DNA of 64,000 nucleotides from Oceaniglobus trochenteri. Lineage in GTDB: Bacteria; Pseudomonadota; Alphaproteobacteria; Rhodobacterales; Rhodobacteraceae. The stretch covers positions 97,814 to 161,813 of the forward strand of contig NZ_JACNMM010000010.1 of assembly GCF_020529025.1 (NCBI RefSeq), given 5' to 3'. The notes beneath the pieces were generated by a model. That model was given only the letters and a program-made list of their open reading frames with translations. It made no database searches and was not told the origin of the DNA. The first letter of the stretch is position 1; every line of letters begins with the position of its first letter. Below, piece after piece: positions 35,750 through 51,968 of the stretch. A program made the position numbers and the translations under genes.

Positions 35750-36703
35750 ATGGCTGATCGTACACAAGCAATGACCGATCGCGCCGCACCCCTTGTCGAA
35801 CGCAACGGCAGCTATTTCGACTGGCCCGCCATCATCGGCGGTGCGGTCGTGGCCACGGCCATCGGCGTTCTTTTCGCCGGTTTCGGCGGGGCGCTGGGGC
35901 TTACCGCAATCTCGCCCTACGAAAACGAAGGTTCGGGCGGTTTTGCCCTGATCATCGTTGGCGCATGGCTGCTGATCACCACGATCGCCGCCTATGGTGC
36001 CGGGGGCTATGTGGCCGGGCGCATGCGCCGCCGGGTCGATGACGCCAATGCCGACGAAGTGGCGGCGCGCGACAGCATGCATGGCGCCGTCGTCTGGGGC
36101 CTTGGCCTGCTGCTCAGCGCCTGGATGGCGGCTGGCGTGCTGGGTGCCACTGCCACGGCCGTTGGCAACACCGCACAGGTCACCGCAACCGCGGCTGGCG
36201 GCATCGCACAGGGTGCAGGCAGTGCGGCGGGTGCGGCAGGCGGATCGATCGAAGGGGTTGACGTGAACCCCCTCCAGATCGTCAACCAGCGTCTGCTGCG
36301 CGGCACCGAGGTGCAGATTGACGGCGATCCCACCCTGCCCGACGGCGCCATGGCGGTGCTGGGCGATGTGGCCCGCACCGGCGAAATCGACGAGGGTGAT
36401 CGCGCCTATCTGGCCGAAACCATCGCCGCGAACTCGAACCTCACCCAGGCCCAGGCCGAAGAGCGTATCGACGAAGCGGTGAACCAGGTCGTCGCCCAGC
36501 GCGACGAAGCCGCGGCCGCCCTGGCCGAGGCCGAGCAGACCGCCCGCGATGCCGCCGAAGCCGCGCGCACCGCCTCGATCCTGACCGGGTTCGTCGTGGC
36601 AGCGGGTTTCCTGATCGCCGCAGTGGCCGCGATCTGGGCGTCTTCCATCGGTGGTCGCCACCGGGACGAAGGCCGGCTGTTCCGGGGTTTCCAGAGCATC
36701 TGA
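35750..36703 (+). CDS. Integral membrane protein with glycine/alanine-rich linker
   Basis: A 317-residue protein. Helices lie at about 24-48, 62-85, 108-132 and 280-305, with a Gly/Ala-rich stretch (about 135-165), then an extracytoplasmic region and a long Ala/Glu coiled coil (about 230-275). No enzyme motif. It begins one base after the 24-aa peptide gene. It resembles uncharacterised PhnA-like/TIGR-type membrane proteins of rhodobacteria; assignment uncertain. Confidence 0.75.
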   Translation: MADRTQAMTDRAAPLVERNGSYFDWPAIIGGAVVATAIGVLFAGFGGALGLTAISPYENEGSGGFALIIVGAWLLITTIAAYGAGGYVAGRMRRRVDDANADEVAARDSMHGAVVWGLGLLLSAWMAAGVLGATATAVGNTAQVTATAAGGIAQGAGSAAGAAGGSIEGVDVNPLQIVNQRLLRGTEVQIDGDPTLPDGAMAVLGDVARTGEIDEGDRAYLAETIAANSNLTQAQAEERIDEAVNQVVAQRDEAAAALAEAEQTARDAAEAARTASILTGFVVAAGFLIAAVAAIWASSIGGRHRDEGRLFRGFQSI

Positions 36704-36838
36704 CCCAACCGGGCCTGCCAGATCGAAGAAATGACGGCGCGTCCCCCATGGGGGCGCGCCTTGCCTTTTACGCTTTCGGTCTGGTGTTTTCTGCGCTTGC
36801 GCGATATGGCCCGCCCAACTCCGCAAAAGGTAAGACAT

Positions 36839-38659
36839 ATGGACCTTCGCAATATCGCGATCATCGCCCACGTTGACCACGGCAAAACCACGCTGGTTGA
36901 CGAGTTGTTGAAACAATCCGGATCCTTCCGCGCCAATCAGGCCGTGGCGGAACGGATGATGGACAGCAATGACCTGGAACGTGAACGCGGCATCACGATT
37001 CTGGCCAAGGCAACATCGCTGGAATGGAAAGGCACCCGCATCAACATCGTTGACACCCCCGGTCACGCCGATTTCGGTGGCGAGGTCGAGCGTATCCTGT
37101 CGATGGTCGATGGTGTGGTCCTGCTGGTGGATGCGGCCGAAGGCCCGATGCCCCAGACCAAATTCGTGACATCAAAGGCCCTTGCCTTGGGTCTTCGCCC
37201 CATCGTGGTGCTGAACAAGGTCGACAAGCCCGACGCCGAGCCCGACCGCGCCCTGAACGAGGTTTTCGATCTTTTCGCCAACCTCGAGGCCGACGACGAC
37301 CAGTTGGATTTCCCCCATCTTTACGCCTCGGGGCGCAGCGGTTGGTGCGACGCCGAACTTGACGGGCCGCGCAAGGATCTTGACGCGCTGTTCAACCTGG
37401 TGGTGCGCCACGTACCGCCCCCCAAGCAGATCAAGAAGCGTGACGAACCCTTCCGCATGCTGGCCACGACCCTTGGTTCGGACCCCTTTGTCGGCCGTAT
37501 CCTGACGGGCCGGGTGGAATCGGGCACGCTCAAGGTCGGGGCGACGGTGCAGGCCCTGTCGCGCATCGGCCAGAAGATCGAACAGTTCCGCGTCACCAAG
37601 ATTTCGGCCTTCCGCGGGCCGATCTCGGTCGACATCGAAGAGGCACAGGCCGGCGACATCGTGTCCCTTTCGGGCATGACCAAGGCCACCGTGGCCGATA
37701 CCATCTGCGCGCTGGCCGTGGACGAACCGATCCAGGCCAAGCCCATCGATCCGCCCACCATCACCGTGACCTTCGGCATCAACGACAGCCCCCTGGCGGG
37801 CAAGGACGGCAAGAAGGTGCAATCGCGGGTGATCCGTGAACGCCTGCTGAAAGAGGCCGAATCCAACGTCGCCATCAAGGTCACCGACACCCCCGGCGGC
37901 GAAGCCTTCGAAGTGGCCGGGCGCGGCGAACTTCAGATGGGCGTGCTGATCGAGAACATGCGCCGCGAAGGATTTGAACTTTCCATCTCGCGCCCGCAGG
38001 TCCTGCTGCGTGAAATCGACGGCGTGGTGCACGAACCGATTGAGGAAGCCACCATCGACGTGGACGACGATTATTCCGGCGCGGTGATCGAGAAGATCAC
38101 GGGTGCGCGCAAGGGCGAACTGGTCGAGATGAAACCGGCCGGCGCGGGCAAGACCCGTATCGTTGCCCATGTGCCGTCACGCGGGCTGATCGGGTATCAC
38201 GGCGAATTCCTGACCGACACCCGCGGCACCGGCGTTCTGAACCGCGTGTTCCACGAATGGGCGCCCCACAAGGGCGCGATCCCGGGCCGGCGCGCGGGCG
38301 TCCTGATCTCGATGGAATCGGGCGTATCCGTCGCCTATGCCCTGTGGAAGCTGGAAGACCGCGGCAAGTTCTTCATTGGCGCCCAGGTCCCCGTCTATAC
38401 CGGCATGATCCTGGGCGAGCACAACCGCGAGAACGACCTTGAGATCAATCCGCTGAAGGGCAAGCAGCTGACCAACGTGCGGGCATCGGGCACCGACGAG
38501 GCCGTGCGCCTGACCACCCCCGTCACCCTGACGCTGGAACAGGCGATTGCCTACATCGACGATGACGAACTGGTGGAAGTCACCCCCAACGCCATCCGCC
38601 TGCGCAAGCGGTTCCTCGACCCCCACGAACGCAAGCGCAACGCCAAGTCGGCGGGCTGA
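36839..38659 (+). CDS. typA: TypA/BipA, ribosome-associated translational GTPase
   Basis: A 606-residue EF-G-like GTPase that binds the 70S ribosome and aids 50S assembly and stress adaptation. G1 [10 protein letters not shown] (10-19), G2 in RERGITI, G3 [15 protein letters not shown]4 NKVDKPDA, then beta-barrel, the EF-G-like domains and the BipA-specific C-terminal domain. ATG 36839 follows AAAAGG. Upstream in-frame codons from 36731 are non-coding. Normal length. Confidence 0.96.
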   Translation: MDLRNIAIIAHVDHGKTTLVDELLKQSGSFRANQAVAERMMDSNDLERERGITILAKATSLEWKGTRINIVDTPGHADFGGEVERILSMVDGVVLLVDAAEGPMPQTKFVTSKALALGLRPIVVLNKVDKPDAEPDRALNEVFDLFANLEADDDQLDFPHLYASGRSGWCDAELDGPRKDLDALFNLVVRHVPPPKQIKKRDEPFRMLATTLGSDPFVGRILTGRVESGTLKVGATVQALSRIGQKIEQFRVTKISAFRGPISVDIEEAQAGDIVSLSGMTKATVADTICALAVDEPIQAKPIDPPTITVTFGINDSPLAGKDGKKVQSRVIRERLLKEAESNVAIKVTDTPGGEAFEVAGRGELQMGVLIENMRREGFELSISRPQVLLREIDGVVHEPIEEATIDVDDDYSGAVIEKITGARKGELVEMKPAGAGKTRIVAHVPSRGLIGYHGEFLTDTRGTGVLNRVFHEWAPHKGAIPGRRAGVLISMESGVSVAYALWKLEDRGKFFIGAQVPVYTGMILGEHNRENDLEINPLKGKQLTNVRASGTDEAVRLTTPVTLTLEQAIAYIDDDELVEVTPNAIRLRKRFLDPHERKRNAKSAG

Positions 38660-38837
38660 CCTGAAGGCGGCCCCTTGCGGGGCCATTTCAAGTTTCATGT
38701 CGGCGCGGGTCGTTATGGCCCGCGCCGTTTCCGTCTGAAGGCGCGGGCTGCGGCGTCGGAGCCTCCGGCGGGAGTATTTGCAGCAAGAAAGAAACCAATT
38801 TGTCTCTTTCTTGCCCAAATACTCATTTTCCGCGCTC

Positions 38838-39128
38838 TCAGGGGGCGCCTTCCTCGATGATGTAGAGTTCGCGTGTGGCGGCACCCCGGGCGAATTCCAG
38901 CGCTTCCTGGTAGCCATCGGAATGATAGCAGTCATGCGCCGCCTGCAGCGAAGGGAAGCGGGCCACCACGTTGCGCGGCCGGTCGGGGCCTTCGAGGGTT
39001 TCGTAGGCCCCGCCGCGCGCCAGGAAGGTTCCGCCGTGGGCGGCGATCACATGGGTCGCGCGTTTGGCGTATTCTCCATAGGCGGCTTCGTCGGTGACGG
39101 TGACATGGGCGATCCAGAGGGCGCTCAT
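38838..39128 (-). CDS. DUF1330 family protein
   Basis: A 96-residue dimeric alpha/beta-barrel protein of the DUF1330/YciI-like type (WIAHVTVTDEAAYGEYAKRA, then ARGGAYETLEGPDRPRNVVA and the GYQEALEFARGAATRELYI end). Function unknown. It follows alaS by four bases on the same strand and may be co-transcribed. Confidence 0.85.
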   Translation of the reverse strand: MSALWIAHVTVTDEAAYGEYAKRATHVIAAHGGTFLARGGAYETLEGPDRPRNVVARFPSLQAAHDCYHSDGYQEALEFARGAATRELYIIEEGAP

Positions 39129-39132
39129 CGCT

Positions 39133-41793
<2,661 letters not shown>

Positions 41794-42085
41794 GGGGGGC
41801 GGTCTGTCCTGGAGTTGCGTAAATAGCCTCTGTGATCTAGCGGGCCGCAACCGTCCTGTCCACAGGTTGCCGCCAAATGCGCCCTGCCCTTTTGGGCGTC
41901 ACATCTGCCGATGCCATACGGCCAGGCGATCCATGTTCCTTTCCGTGGCCATTGCACGGCAAATCCCTGTCCCTGTCGGAACCCGCGCCCGGATATGGAT
42001 GCCGAACCTGTCATATGGCAATCACGGCATCCCGCAGAAAAACGCGGGGGTTCACCGCAGGTAGATCACTTCAAGGCAGAAGGGA

Positions 42086-42160
42086 TGGTGGGTGATAAGA
42101 GATTTGAACTCCTGACATCTTCGATGTGAACGAAGCGCTCTACCACTGAGCTAATCACCC
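42086..42160 (-). tRNA. tRNA-Val (anticodon CAC)
   Basis: 75-nt cloverleaf with encoded CCA: acceptor GGGTGAT/ATCACCC, anticodon stem CTTCG/CGAAG around loop TTCACAT (anticodon CAC), T arm GGAG-TTCAAAT-CTCT with one weaker pair. It decodes GUG. Confidence 0.92.
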
Positions 42161-42324
42161 ATTGGCGCGGTTTTTAGCGGCCATCATCGGGGCGTGCAAG
42201 GGGTTTTGGCGCAGAAATCCGCGTGCGGGGCGACTTATCCTGGCGGCAAGCCATCCTGCATTATTGACAGGTTCGGATTTGCCCGCTCCTGATGGATGCA
42301 CTGCTGCTGAAAATGGGGGAAATC

Positions 42325-42759
42325 ATGAAAGCAATGGGAAAGGGCTGTGCCCTGGCGGCCATCATGGCGGTCCTGGGAACGACGGTGCAGGCGGGCGGTG
42401 TGGCCGCGCCAGTCATGCCGCCCGAGGTGATCGTCAGCGAAACCACCGCGGCGCCGCATGACTGGGTCGTGCCGCTGCTGCTGATTGCTGTGCTGGTCGC
42501 CGCCGTCTCGGGACCGGGGGGTGGCGGTGGAATCGCGATCAGCGATGCCCGCCTGAAGACCGATATCAAGCGCGTCGGCACCGCCGCGGGCGATCTGCCG
42601 CTCTACCGGTTCCGCTATGCCGGGCAACCCACAGTCTATGAAGGCGTGATGGCCCAGGATGTCGCGCGCCTGCGGCCAGACGCCCTGGTGTCGCTGGAAA
42701 ACGGGATCATGGCGGTGAACTATGACCTTCTGGGGCTGAAGCTGCGCCAGATCGACTGA
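42325..42759 (+). CDS. Secreted/membrane protein with S74-type chaperone-like domain
   Basis: A 144-residue protein. The ATG at 42325 follows GGGGGA and starts a signal peptide (MKAMGKGCALAAIMAVLG, cleavage probable near VQAGG). A second hydrophobic segment follows (VVPLLLIAVLVAAV). The C-terminal half, ISDARLKTDIKRVGTAAGDL then LYRFRYAGQPTVYEGVMAQD, matches the Peptidase_S74 intramolecular chaperone found at the ends of phage tail spikes. Here it stands alone, without a fibre domain. Its role is unknown, perhaps envelope-related self-cleavage or trimerisation. Confidence 0.75.
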   Translation: MKAMGKGCALAAIMAVLGTTVQAGGVAAPVMPPEVIVSETTAAPHDWVVPLLLIAVLVAAVSGPGGGGGIAISDARLKTDIKRVGTAAGDLPLYRFRYAGQPTVYEGVMAQDVARLRPDALVSLENGIMAVNYDLLGLKLRQID

Positions 42760-42776
42760 ACCGGCTGACCGGGTGC

Positions 42777-42808
42777 AAAAAAAGGGGCGCGCCGGTCTGG
42801 CGCGCCCC
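42777..42808 (-). terminator. Intrinsic terminator of lon
   Basis: Perfect 10-bp stem GGGGCGCGCC (42784-42793), five-base loop, GGCGCGCCCC (42799-42808), followed on the minus strand by seven Ts (A run 42777-42783). It ends lon and may also stop plus-strand reads. Confidence 0.88.
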
Positions 42809-42829
42809 TTCGTTGCTGTGCTGTCGAAA

Positions 42830-45241
42830 TCAGTGCGCGGTTGCTCCCGCGCCCTGGTTCTTTGCGTCAAGCGCGGCCTTGGCGGCTGCGGCCTCTTCGG
42901 CGGCCTCGTCCCATTCGACGGGTTCGGGTTTACGCACCAGGGCGTGTTCCAGAACCTCGGACACGTGGGTGACCGGGATGATCTTCAACCCCTCTTTCAC
43001 GTTGTCGGGGATCTCGGCCAGGTCCTTGGCGTTCTCCTGCGGAATCAGAACCGTCTTGATCCCGCCCCGCAATGCGGCCAGCAGTTTCTCTTTCAGCCCG
43101 CCGATGGGCATGGCGTTGCCGCGCAACGAAACCTCGCCCGTCATGGCGATGTCCTTGCGCACCGGGATCTGGCTCAGCACCGAGACGATGCTGGTGACCA
43201 TGGCCAGACCGGCCGAGGGCCCGTCCTTCGGGGTGGCGCCATCGGGCACGTGGACGTGGATGTCCAACGTGTCGAACTTCGGCGGTTTCACCCCGATCTG
43301 CGGCGCGATCGAGCGGACATAGGAGGACGCCGCGTCGATGCTTTCCTTCATCACGTCGCCCAGCTTGCCGGTGGTCTTCATCCGGCCCTTGCCCGGCAGG
43401 CGCAATGCCTCGATGCTGAGCAGTTCACCCCCGACGCTTGTCCAGGCCAGGCCGGTGACAACGCCCACCTGGTCTTCCTGTTCGGCCAGGCCATAGCGGT
43501 ATTTCTTGACGCCAAGATAGTCGTCAAGGTTGTCGGGCGTGATCACCACCTTGGTTTCGGCCTTTCGCACGATCCGCGTCACCGCCTTACGGGCCAGCTT
43601 GGCGATTTCGCGTTCAAGGTTCCGCACGCCCGCCTCACGGGTGTAGGTGCGGATCATCTCCAGCAGCGCTTCGTCGGTGATCTCGAACTCGCCCTTCTTC
43701 AGGCCGTGGTTCTTGACCTGCTTGGCGATCAGGTGGCGCTTGGCGATCTCGGATTTCTCGTCCTCGGTATAGCCCGACAGCGGGATGATCTCCATCCGGT
43801 CCAGAAGCGGGCCGGGCATGTTGTAGGAGTTCGCCGTGGTCAGGAACATCACGTCGGACAGATCATACTCCACCTCAAGATAGTGGTCGACGAAGGTGGC
43901 GTTCTGTTCCGGGTCCAGCACCTCAAGCATGGCGCTGGCCGGATCGCCCCGGAAATCCTGGCCCATCTTGTCGATCTCATCCAGCAGGATCAGCGGATTG
44001 GTGGTTTTCGCCTTCTTCAGCGCCTGAATGATCTTGCCCGGCATCGAGCCGATATAGGTACGCCGGTGGCCGCGGATTTCGGATTCGTCACGCACACCGC
44101 CCAGCGAGATGCGGATGAATTCGCGCCCCGTGGCCTTGGCGACCGATTTGCCAAGGCTGGTCTTGCCCACGCCCGGAGGGCCGACAAGGCACATGATCGG
44201 GCCTTTCAGCTTCTTCGAACGCTGCTGCACCGCCAGATATTCGACGATCCGCTCTTTCACCTTTTCCAGCGAATAGTGATCGTCATCCAGCACCTTCTGG
44301 GCGCGGGTCAGATCCTTCTTCACGCGGCTGCGCACGCCCCACGGAATGGCCAGCATCCAGTCAAGATAGTTGCGCACCACCGTGGCCTCGGCCGACATGG
44401 GCGACATGTTCTTGAGCTTCTTGACCTCGGCCTCGGCCTTTTCGCGGGCTTCCTTCGACAGTTTCGTCTCGGAAATCCGCTTCTCCAGCTCGGCCACCTC
44501 GTTCTGGCCTTCCTCGCCGTCGCCCAGTTCCTTCTGAATGGCCTTCATCTGCTCATTCAGGTAATATTCGCGCTGGGTACGCTCCATCTGGCTTTTGACA
44601 CGGGTCTTGATCTTGCGCTCGACCTGAAGGACCGACATCTCGCCCTGCATCAGGCCGAATATCTTCTCAAGCCGGTCGGCAACCGACAGCGTTTCCAGAA
44701 GCTCCTGCTTCTGGTTCACTTCCACGCCCAGGTGGCCTGCGACCAGATCGGCCAGCTTTTCGGGTTCGCGCGTGTCCGAGACGGCGGAAAGGGCCTCTTC
44801 GGGGATGTTCTTCTTGACCTTGGCGTAGCGTTCGAATTCTTCGCTGACCGAGCGGACAAGGGCGGCGACGGTTTCTTCGTCGCCCATCACCTCTTCCAGG
44901 ATCTCGGCGTTTGCCTCGAAGAAGCGGTCGTTTTCCACGTAATCGGTGATGCGCACGCGCGACCGGCCCTCGACCAGAACCTTGACGGTGCCGTCGGGCA
45001 GTTTCAGCAGTTGCAGCACATTGGCCAGCACACCGTATTCATAGATGCTTTCGGTGGTGGGGTCGTCGATGCTGGGGTCGATCTGGGACGACAGCAGGAT
45101 CTGCTTGTCATCAGCCATCACCTCTTCCAGGGCGCGCACGGATTTGTCGCGCCCGACAAACAGCGGCACGATCATGTGCGGGAAAACCACGATGTCGCGC
45201 AGGGGCAACACGGGATAGGACTGGCTGAGTTGCTCGGTCAT
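42830..45241 (-). CDS. lon: Lon ATP-dependent protease
   Basis: An 803-residue LonA protease that degrades misfolded and regulatory proteins. The N-terminal substrate-binding domain ([19 protein letters not shown]) and coiled coil precede the AAA+ module with Walker [13 protein letters not shown] (near 355) and Walker [10 protein letters not shown]; the protease domain contains the Ser in [11 protein letters not shown] (near 680) and the Lys dyad partner in [10 protein letters not shown]. Starts at ATG 45241 after AGGAAAA. Confidence 0.97.
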   Translation of the reverse strand: MTEQLSQSYPVLPLRDIVVFPHMIVPLFVGRDKSVRALEEVMADDKQILLSSQIDPSIDDPTTESIYEYGVLANVLQLLKLPDGTVKVLVEGRSRVRITDYVENDRFFEANAEILEEVMGDEETVAALVRSVSEEFERYAKVKKNIPEEALSAVSDTREPEKLADLVAGHLGVEVNQKQELLETLSVADRLEKIFGLMQGEMSVLQVERKIKTRVKSQMERTQREYYLNEQMKAIQKELGDGEEGQNEVAELEKRISETKLSKEAREKAEAEVKKLKNMSPMSAEATVVRNYLDWMLAIPWGVRSRVKKDLTRAQKVLDDDHYSLEKVKERIVEYLAVQQRSKKLKGPIMCLVGPPGVGKTSLGKSVAKATGREFIRISLGGVRDESEIRGHRRTYIGSMPGKIIQALKKAKTTNPLILLDEIDKMGQDFRGDPASAMLEVLDPEQNATFVDHYLEVEYDLSDVMFLTTANSYNMPGPLLDRMEIIPLSGYTEDEKSEIAKRHLIAKQVKNHGLKKGEFEITDEALLEMIRTYTREAGVRNLEREIAKLARKAVTRIVRKAETKVVITPDNLDDYLGVKKYRYGLAEQEDQVGVVTGLAWTSVGGELLSIEALRLPGKGRMKTTGKLGDVMKESIDAASSYVRSIAPQIGVKPPKFDTLDIHVHVPDGATPKDGPSAGLAMVTSIVSVLSQIPVRKDIAMTGEVSLRGNAMPIGGLKEKLLAALRGGIKTVLIPQENAKDLAEIPDNVKEGLKIIPVTHVSEVLEHALVRKPEPVEWDEAAEEAAAAKAALDAKNQGAGATAH

Positions 45242-45476
45242 GTTTTTTCCTTTGTTGGCAAGAGGGCATCTGTCCCGCTGTGCGGCAACGCGAACCCTCT
45301 CCGGTCATGGCACTTCAAGTGGGGTGCCTGCCCCCCGTCGTCAACCACGGCCTGTTATCACGCTCGCTGGATATTGTGCCTGTCCGGCCAACCGGGGGCA
45401 AGATGATCTTGGGGGTTATCCCCCATGGCAGGTTCCCATCCGGTTCATTTTCGCCCCGGATGCCCGGAATTTTACC

Positions 45477-48502
<3,026 letters not shown>

Positions 48503-48529
48503 CTATTGCCGCGAAACCGCGAGGAAAAG

Positions 48530-48895
48530 ATGACCGCAGACACAAGCCCCCCGCTGGAAGGCGCGCCGCTGATCCGCCCCTCCTCGACCGATCATCCCCT
48601 GTATGACCAGGTGGTCGAGGCCTGCCGCAGCGTCTATGACCCGGAAATCCCGGTCAACATCTACGACCTGGGTCTTGTCTATACCGTCGACATCAGCCCC
48701 GAAAACGATGTCCTTGTCCTGATGAGCCTGACCGCCCCCGGCTGCCCCGTCGCGGGCGAGATGCCCGGCTGGGTCGCCGATGCCGTCGCCCCACTGCCCG
48801 GCGTGAAGACCGTGAACGTCGAACTGGTCTGGGAACCGCCCTGGGGCATGGAGATGATGAGCGATGAAGCAAGGCTTGAACTGGGCTTCATGTAG
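48530..48895 (+). CDS. SufT-like DUF59 (MIP18) Fe-S assembly protein
   Basis: A 121-residue MIP18/DUF59 protein beginning at ATG 48530 after GAGGAAA. Conserved block VYDPEIPVNIYDLGLVYTVD (about 35-55), and a conserved Cys in TAPGCPVAGEMPGWV. Members such as SufT help mature Fe-S proteins, in keeping with the A-type scaffold gene 310 bases downstream. A terminator separates the two. Confidence 0.9.
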   Translation: MTADTSPPLEGAPLIRPSSTDHPLYDQVVEACRSVYDPEIPVNIYDLGLVYTVDISPENDVLVLMSLTAPGCPVAGEMPGWVADAVAPLPGVKTVNVELVWEPPWGMEMMSDEARLELGFM

Positions 48896-48978
48896 GTTTC
48901 ACGCGACCGTCACATCGCCGTTACCCGGCCGCGCGACAAGGGCGCATCGACCCCCAAGCGCCTTTTCATGACGAATAC

Positions 48979-49005
48979 GGGGAGGGTTCGCGCCCTCCCC
49001 TTTTT
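48979..49005 (+). terminator. Intrinsic terminator after the DUF59 gene
   Basis: GGGGAGGG (48979-48986), loop TTCGCG, CCCTCCCC (48993-49000), then five Ts. A strong stem that ends the DUF59 transcript. Confidence 0.88.
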
Positions 49006-49204
49006 CATGCCAGGCCCTTTCCATCCTTACCGGATTGGAAGAACCGGGTTTGGTTTCCCTGCTGGCCTGCGAAATTCGCGCTCTCGGACGGCCCGGTCCG
49101 CCGGATTGTTTCTTTTTGCCCCCAACAGGCACCCCGCGCTGACCGCCCTTGAGCCGGCAGCGCGAAGGCACTACCTTTGTACAAACGCTCGGAAGGATAT
49201 CACC

Positions 49205-49585
49205 ATGTTCGGCATACCCGGCAAGCAGGCCGTCACCATGACCCCCGCCGCCCAGAGGCAGATCGCCCGCCTGATGGCCCGCGACGGTCACCAGGGGTTG
49301 CGCATCGGCGTCAAGAAGGGCGGCTGCGCGGGCATGGAATATACCATGGACTACGTGACCGAGATCGACGATCTTGACGAGGTGGTCGAGGTTGACGGCG
49401 CCCGGGTGATGATCGCCCCCATGGCACAGATGTTCCTGTTCGGAACCGAGATCGACTATGAAACCTCGCTTCTGGAATCGGGGTTCAAGTTCCGCAATCC
49501 CAATGTCGCCGATGCCTGCGGCTGCGGCGAATCGATCAAGTTCAAGGATGTGTCGGAACTGACGCCTCAGTCCTCGGAGGGTTGA
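49205..49585 (+). CDS. A-type Fe-S carrier (SufA/IscA/ErpA family)
   Basis: A 126-residue A-type carrier that delivers Fe-S clusters to apoproteins. The three ligand cysteines are C41 (KKGGCAGMEY), C105 and C107 (DACGCGES). ATG 49205 starts at MFGIPGKQAVTMT after GGAAGGATA. It does not lie in the main SUF operon but probably serves it. Its last 19 bases overlap pssA tail-to-tail. Confidence 0.93.
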   Translation: MFGIPGKQAVTMTPAAQRQIARLMARDGHQGLRIGVKKGGCAGMEYTMDYVTEIDDLDEVVEVDGARVMIAPMAQMFLFGTEIDYETSLLESGFKFRNPNVADACGCGESIKFKDVSELTPQSSEG

Positions 49586-50343
49586 GGCGCGCGCCCCGCC
49601 GCGCGGATGCTGAAGGGGATGGTTGCGAGGTAGATCAGCGAACAGACCGCCAGCGTCAGCCAGGTATAGGTCAGCAGCGCGGCGATGAAGAAGACGAAGC
49701 CGATCATGAAGTACCGCACCTTGGTGCGGGCGATGGTCACCTTCTTCAGGGCAAAGGTGGGCACCCGGCTGATCATCATCAGCCCGACGAAAACAACCCA
49801 GGCGCAGACCGTGACATCGGCAAATTGCGATGTCGGCCGATAGCCCCAGAGAAAATAGAGATACATCGGCAGCATGGCCAGGATCGCCCCGGCGGGCGAC
49901 GGGATGCCGGTGAAGAAATCGGCCTTCTTCTCCTTGCGGTTCTCGCCCACGTCGGCCCCGGCCCGGGCACCGACGTTGAACCGCGCCAGGCGGATCACGC
50001 AGCAGACCGAAAACAGCAGCATGGCGATCCAGGCCTCGTTGCGCATGTCCTGCAGGCCCCAGAGATAGATCAGCAGCATGGGCGCCACGCCGAAGTTCAC
50101 GAAATCGGCCAGGGAATCCAGTTCGGCCCCGATCAGGCTTTCGCTTTTCAAAAGCCGCGCCACCCGCCCGTCGACGCCGTCGAGAACCCCCGCCAGCAGG
50201 ATCAGCTTGACCGCGCGTTCAAAATTGCCCTCGATGCCAAACCGGATCGCCGTGAGACCGGCGCAGATGGCCGCCAGCGTCAGGAGGTTGGGCAGAAGCT
50301 GAACGATGTGCATCTCCGACTTGGGGGCCTTTGGGGGTTTCAT
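49567..50343 (-). CDS. pssA: CDP-diacylglycerol-serine O-phosphatidyltransferase
   Basis: A 258-residue integral membrane enzyme of the CDP-alcohol phosphatidyltransferase family, forming phosphatidylserine. The signature DGVDGRVARLL, then GAELDSLADFVNFG (about 55-80) gives the DG-x2-AR-x8-G-x3-D-x3-D pattern, and about eight hydrophobic segments follow. It lies four bases after psd, the next enzyme in phosphatidylethanolamine synthesis. Confidence 0.95.
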   Translation of the reverse strand: MKPPKAPKSEMHIVQLLPNLLTLAAICAGLTAIRFGIEGNFERAVKLILLAGVLDGVDGRVARLLKSESLIGAELDSLADFVNFGVAPMLLIYLWGLQDMRNEAWIAMLLFSVCCVIRLARFNVGARAGADVGENRKEKKADFFTGIPSPAGAILAMLPMYLYFLWGYRPTSQFADVTVCAWVVFVGLMMISRVPTFALKKVTIARTKVRYFMIGFVFFIAALLTYTWLTLAVCSLIYLATIPFSIRAAGRAPQPSED

Positions 50344-50347
50344 GGGG

Positions 50348-51040
50348 TTACTCCACCCGCGCCATGCGGGCCGGTTCGCCGCTGGTCAGGTCGGCCAGCA
50401 CAGTCTCACCGGCAATCGTTCCCTGCCCGACGCTGACCATCGGGGAAACCCCCTCGGGCAGGTAGACATCGACCCGGCTGCCAAATCGGATCAGCCCGAA
50501 ACGTTCGCCCGTCCGAAGCACCGTGTCCTTCTCGACGAAACAGAGGATGCGTCGCGCCACGAGGCCGGCAATCTGTACCACTGCAATCTGGCGCCCGTCC
50601 TGCAGGTTCAGTGCCAGCGACATGCGTTCGTTGTCGGAGCTGGCCTTGTCCAGCGAAGCATTGAAGAACTTGCCCGGCCGATAGGCCACGGCGCCCACGG
50701 TTCCGGCGATGGGCGCGCGGTTCACATGGCAGTTGAAGACGTTCATGAAGACACTGACCCGGGTCAGGGGCGTGGCGTCCATGCCCAACTCCGAGGGCGG
50801 CACGGCCCGTTCGATCAGCGACACGATCCCGTCTGCGGGACTGACAAGAAGCCCCTCGCGCGTCGGCACGGTGCGATCGGGATCGCGGAAGAAGTAATAG
50901 CACCAGACCGTCAGTCCCACGCCGATCCAGCCCAGCGGTTCCCACAGCAGGAACAGCACCAGAGTGATGGCGGCGAAGATCGCCACGAAACGCCGCCCCT
51001 CGGGGTGCATCGGTTTGACGAAGGTGGACATCATGTTCAT
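50348..51040 (-). CDS. psd: Phosphatidylserine decarboxylase (short form)
   Basis: A 230-residue proenzyme that decarboxylates phosphatidylserine to phosphatidylethanolamine. The self-cleavage site that creates the pyruvoyl cofactor is FGS (G187-S188) in [20 protein letters not shown] and [14 protein letters not shown] are family blocks. Two N-terminal membrane helices (20-50). It is cotranscribed with pssA, with a four-base gap. Confidence 0.95.
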   Translation of the reverse strand: MNMMSTFVKPMHPEGRRFVAIFAAITLVLFLLWEPLGWIGVGLTVWCYYFFRDPDRTVPTREGLLVSPADGIVSLIERAVPPSELGMDATPLTRVSVFMNVFNCHVNRAPIAGTVGAVAYRPGKFFNASLDKASSDNERMSLALNLQDGRQIAVVQIAGLVARRILCFVEKDTVLRTGERFGLIRFGSRVDVYLPEGVSPMVSVGQGTIAGETVLADLTSGEPARMARVE

Positions 51041-51186
51041 GGCGGGCGCTTTCCCTGATCTCGGTTCGCTGCCGTTTGGCAGAAATGCGGGGTGAAAACA
51101 ATGTCCCGCTTTGCCACGGCCCTTGGCGCAGGGCCCCGATCCGGGCTAAGCCGGGGCAACCACGTTGGAACAAGGATAATAGGGCA

Positions 51187-51939
51187 ATGACCGCACGACG
51201 CAAACTGGCCGCTGGCAACTGGAAGATGAACGGCACCGCCGAGGCGCTGGATCAGGTGCGCGCGCTGCTGGCCGCCCATGGCGCGCCGGGCTGTGACATC
51301 CTGCTGTGCCCGCCAGCCACCCTGGTGCATCGCATGGCAGACCTGGCACAGGGAAGCGCCGTGGCCGTGGGGGGGCAGGATTGCCACGCCGCCGCCAGCG
51401 GTGCGCATACCGGCGACACCTCGGCGGCGATGCTGGTGGATGCGGGGGCCAGCCATGTGATCACCGGCCATTCCGAGCGGCGCACCGACCATGGCGAAAC
51501 CGACGCCCAGGTGCGCGCCAAGACCGAGGCGGCCCATGGGGCGGGCCTTGTTGCCGTGGTCTGCATCGGCGAAACGCTGGACCAGCGCGAGGCGGGCGAG
51601 ACGCTGGCGGTCTGCGGTGCGCAACTTGCCGGATCGCTGCCCGAGGGTGCGACGGCGGCCAATACCGTCGTCGCCTACGAACCGGTCTGGGCCATCGGCA
51701 CCGGCAAGGTGCCGACGCTGGAGCAGATCGAGGAGGTGCACACCTTCCTGCGCCGCGAGCTTGAAGCGCGCTTCGGTGCTGAAGGCGCGGGGATGCGGCT
51801 GCTTTACGGCGGGTCGGTCAAGCCGTCGAACGCCGCCGAGATCTTTGCCGTGCGCGATGTGGACGGCGCCCTCGTGGGCGGCGCGTCACTGAAGGCGGAT
51901 GATTTCGGCGGCATCATCGCGGCACTGGAAAAGGCCTGA
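51187..51939 (+). CDS. tpiA: Triosephosphate isomerase
   Basis: A 250-residue TIM-barrel enzyme interconverting dihydroxyacetone phosphate and glyceraldehyde 3-phosphate. Catalytic Lys in GNWKMNG (K13), His in TGHSERR (near 95), Glu in [12 protein letters not shown] (near 165) and the phosphate loop LYGGSVKP are all present. ATG 51187 gives the expected length. Divergent from psd. Confidence 0.97.
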   Translation: MTARRKLAAGNWKMNGTAEALDQVRALLAAHGAPGCDILLCPPATLVHRMADLAQGSAVAVGGQDCHAAASGAHTGDTSAAMLVDAGASHVITGHSERRTDHGETDAQVRAKTEAAHGAGLVAVVCIGETLDQREAGETLAVCGAQLAGSLPEGATAANTVVAYEPVWAIGTGKVPTLEQIEEVHTFLRRELEARFGAEGAGMRLLYGGSVKPSNAAEIFAVRDVDGALVGGASLKADDFGGIIAALEKA

Positions 51940-51968
51940 GGCGGCGCTCTTCGCTCCCTCGCGGTCGC

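Noticed and set aside
38660..38700. GC-rich hairpin after typA
   Set aside because: GGCCCC-TTGC-GGGGCC forms a six-pair stem but lacks a T tract; too weak to call a terminator.
45242..45330. Possible heat-shock (RpoH) promoter before lon
   Set aside because: A CTTGAA hexamer occurs on the minus strand near 45316, but no convincing -10 element follows at the right spacing.
42773..45406. 877-codon plus-strand open frame
   Set aside because: Antisense shadow of lon, with no recognisable domain.
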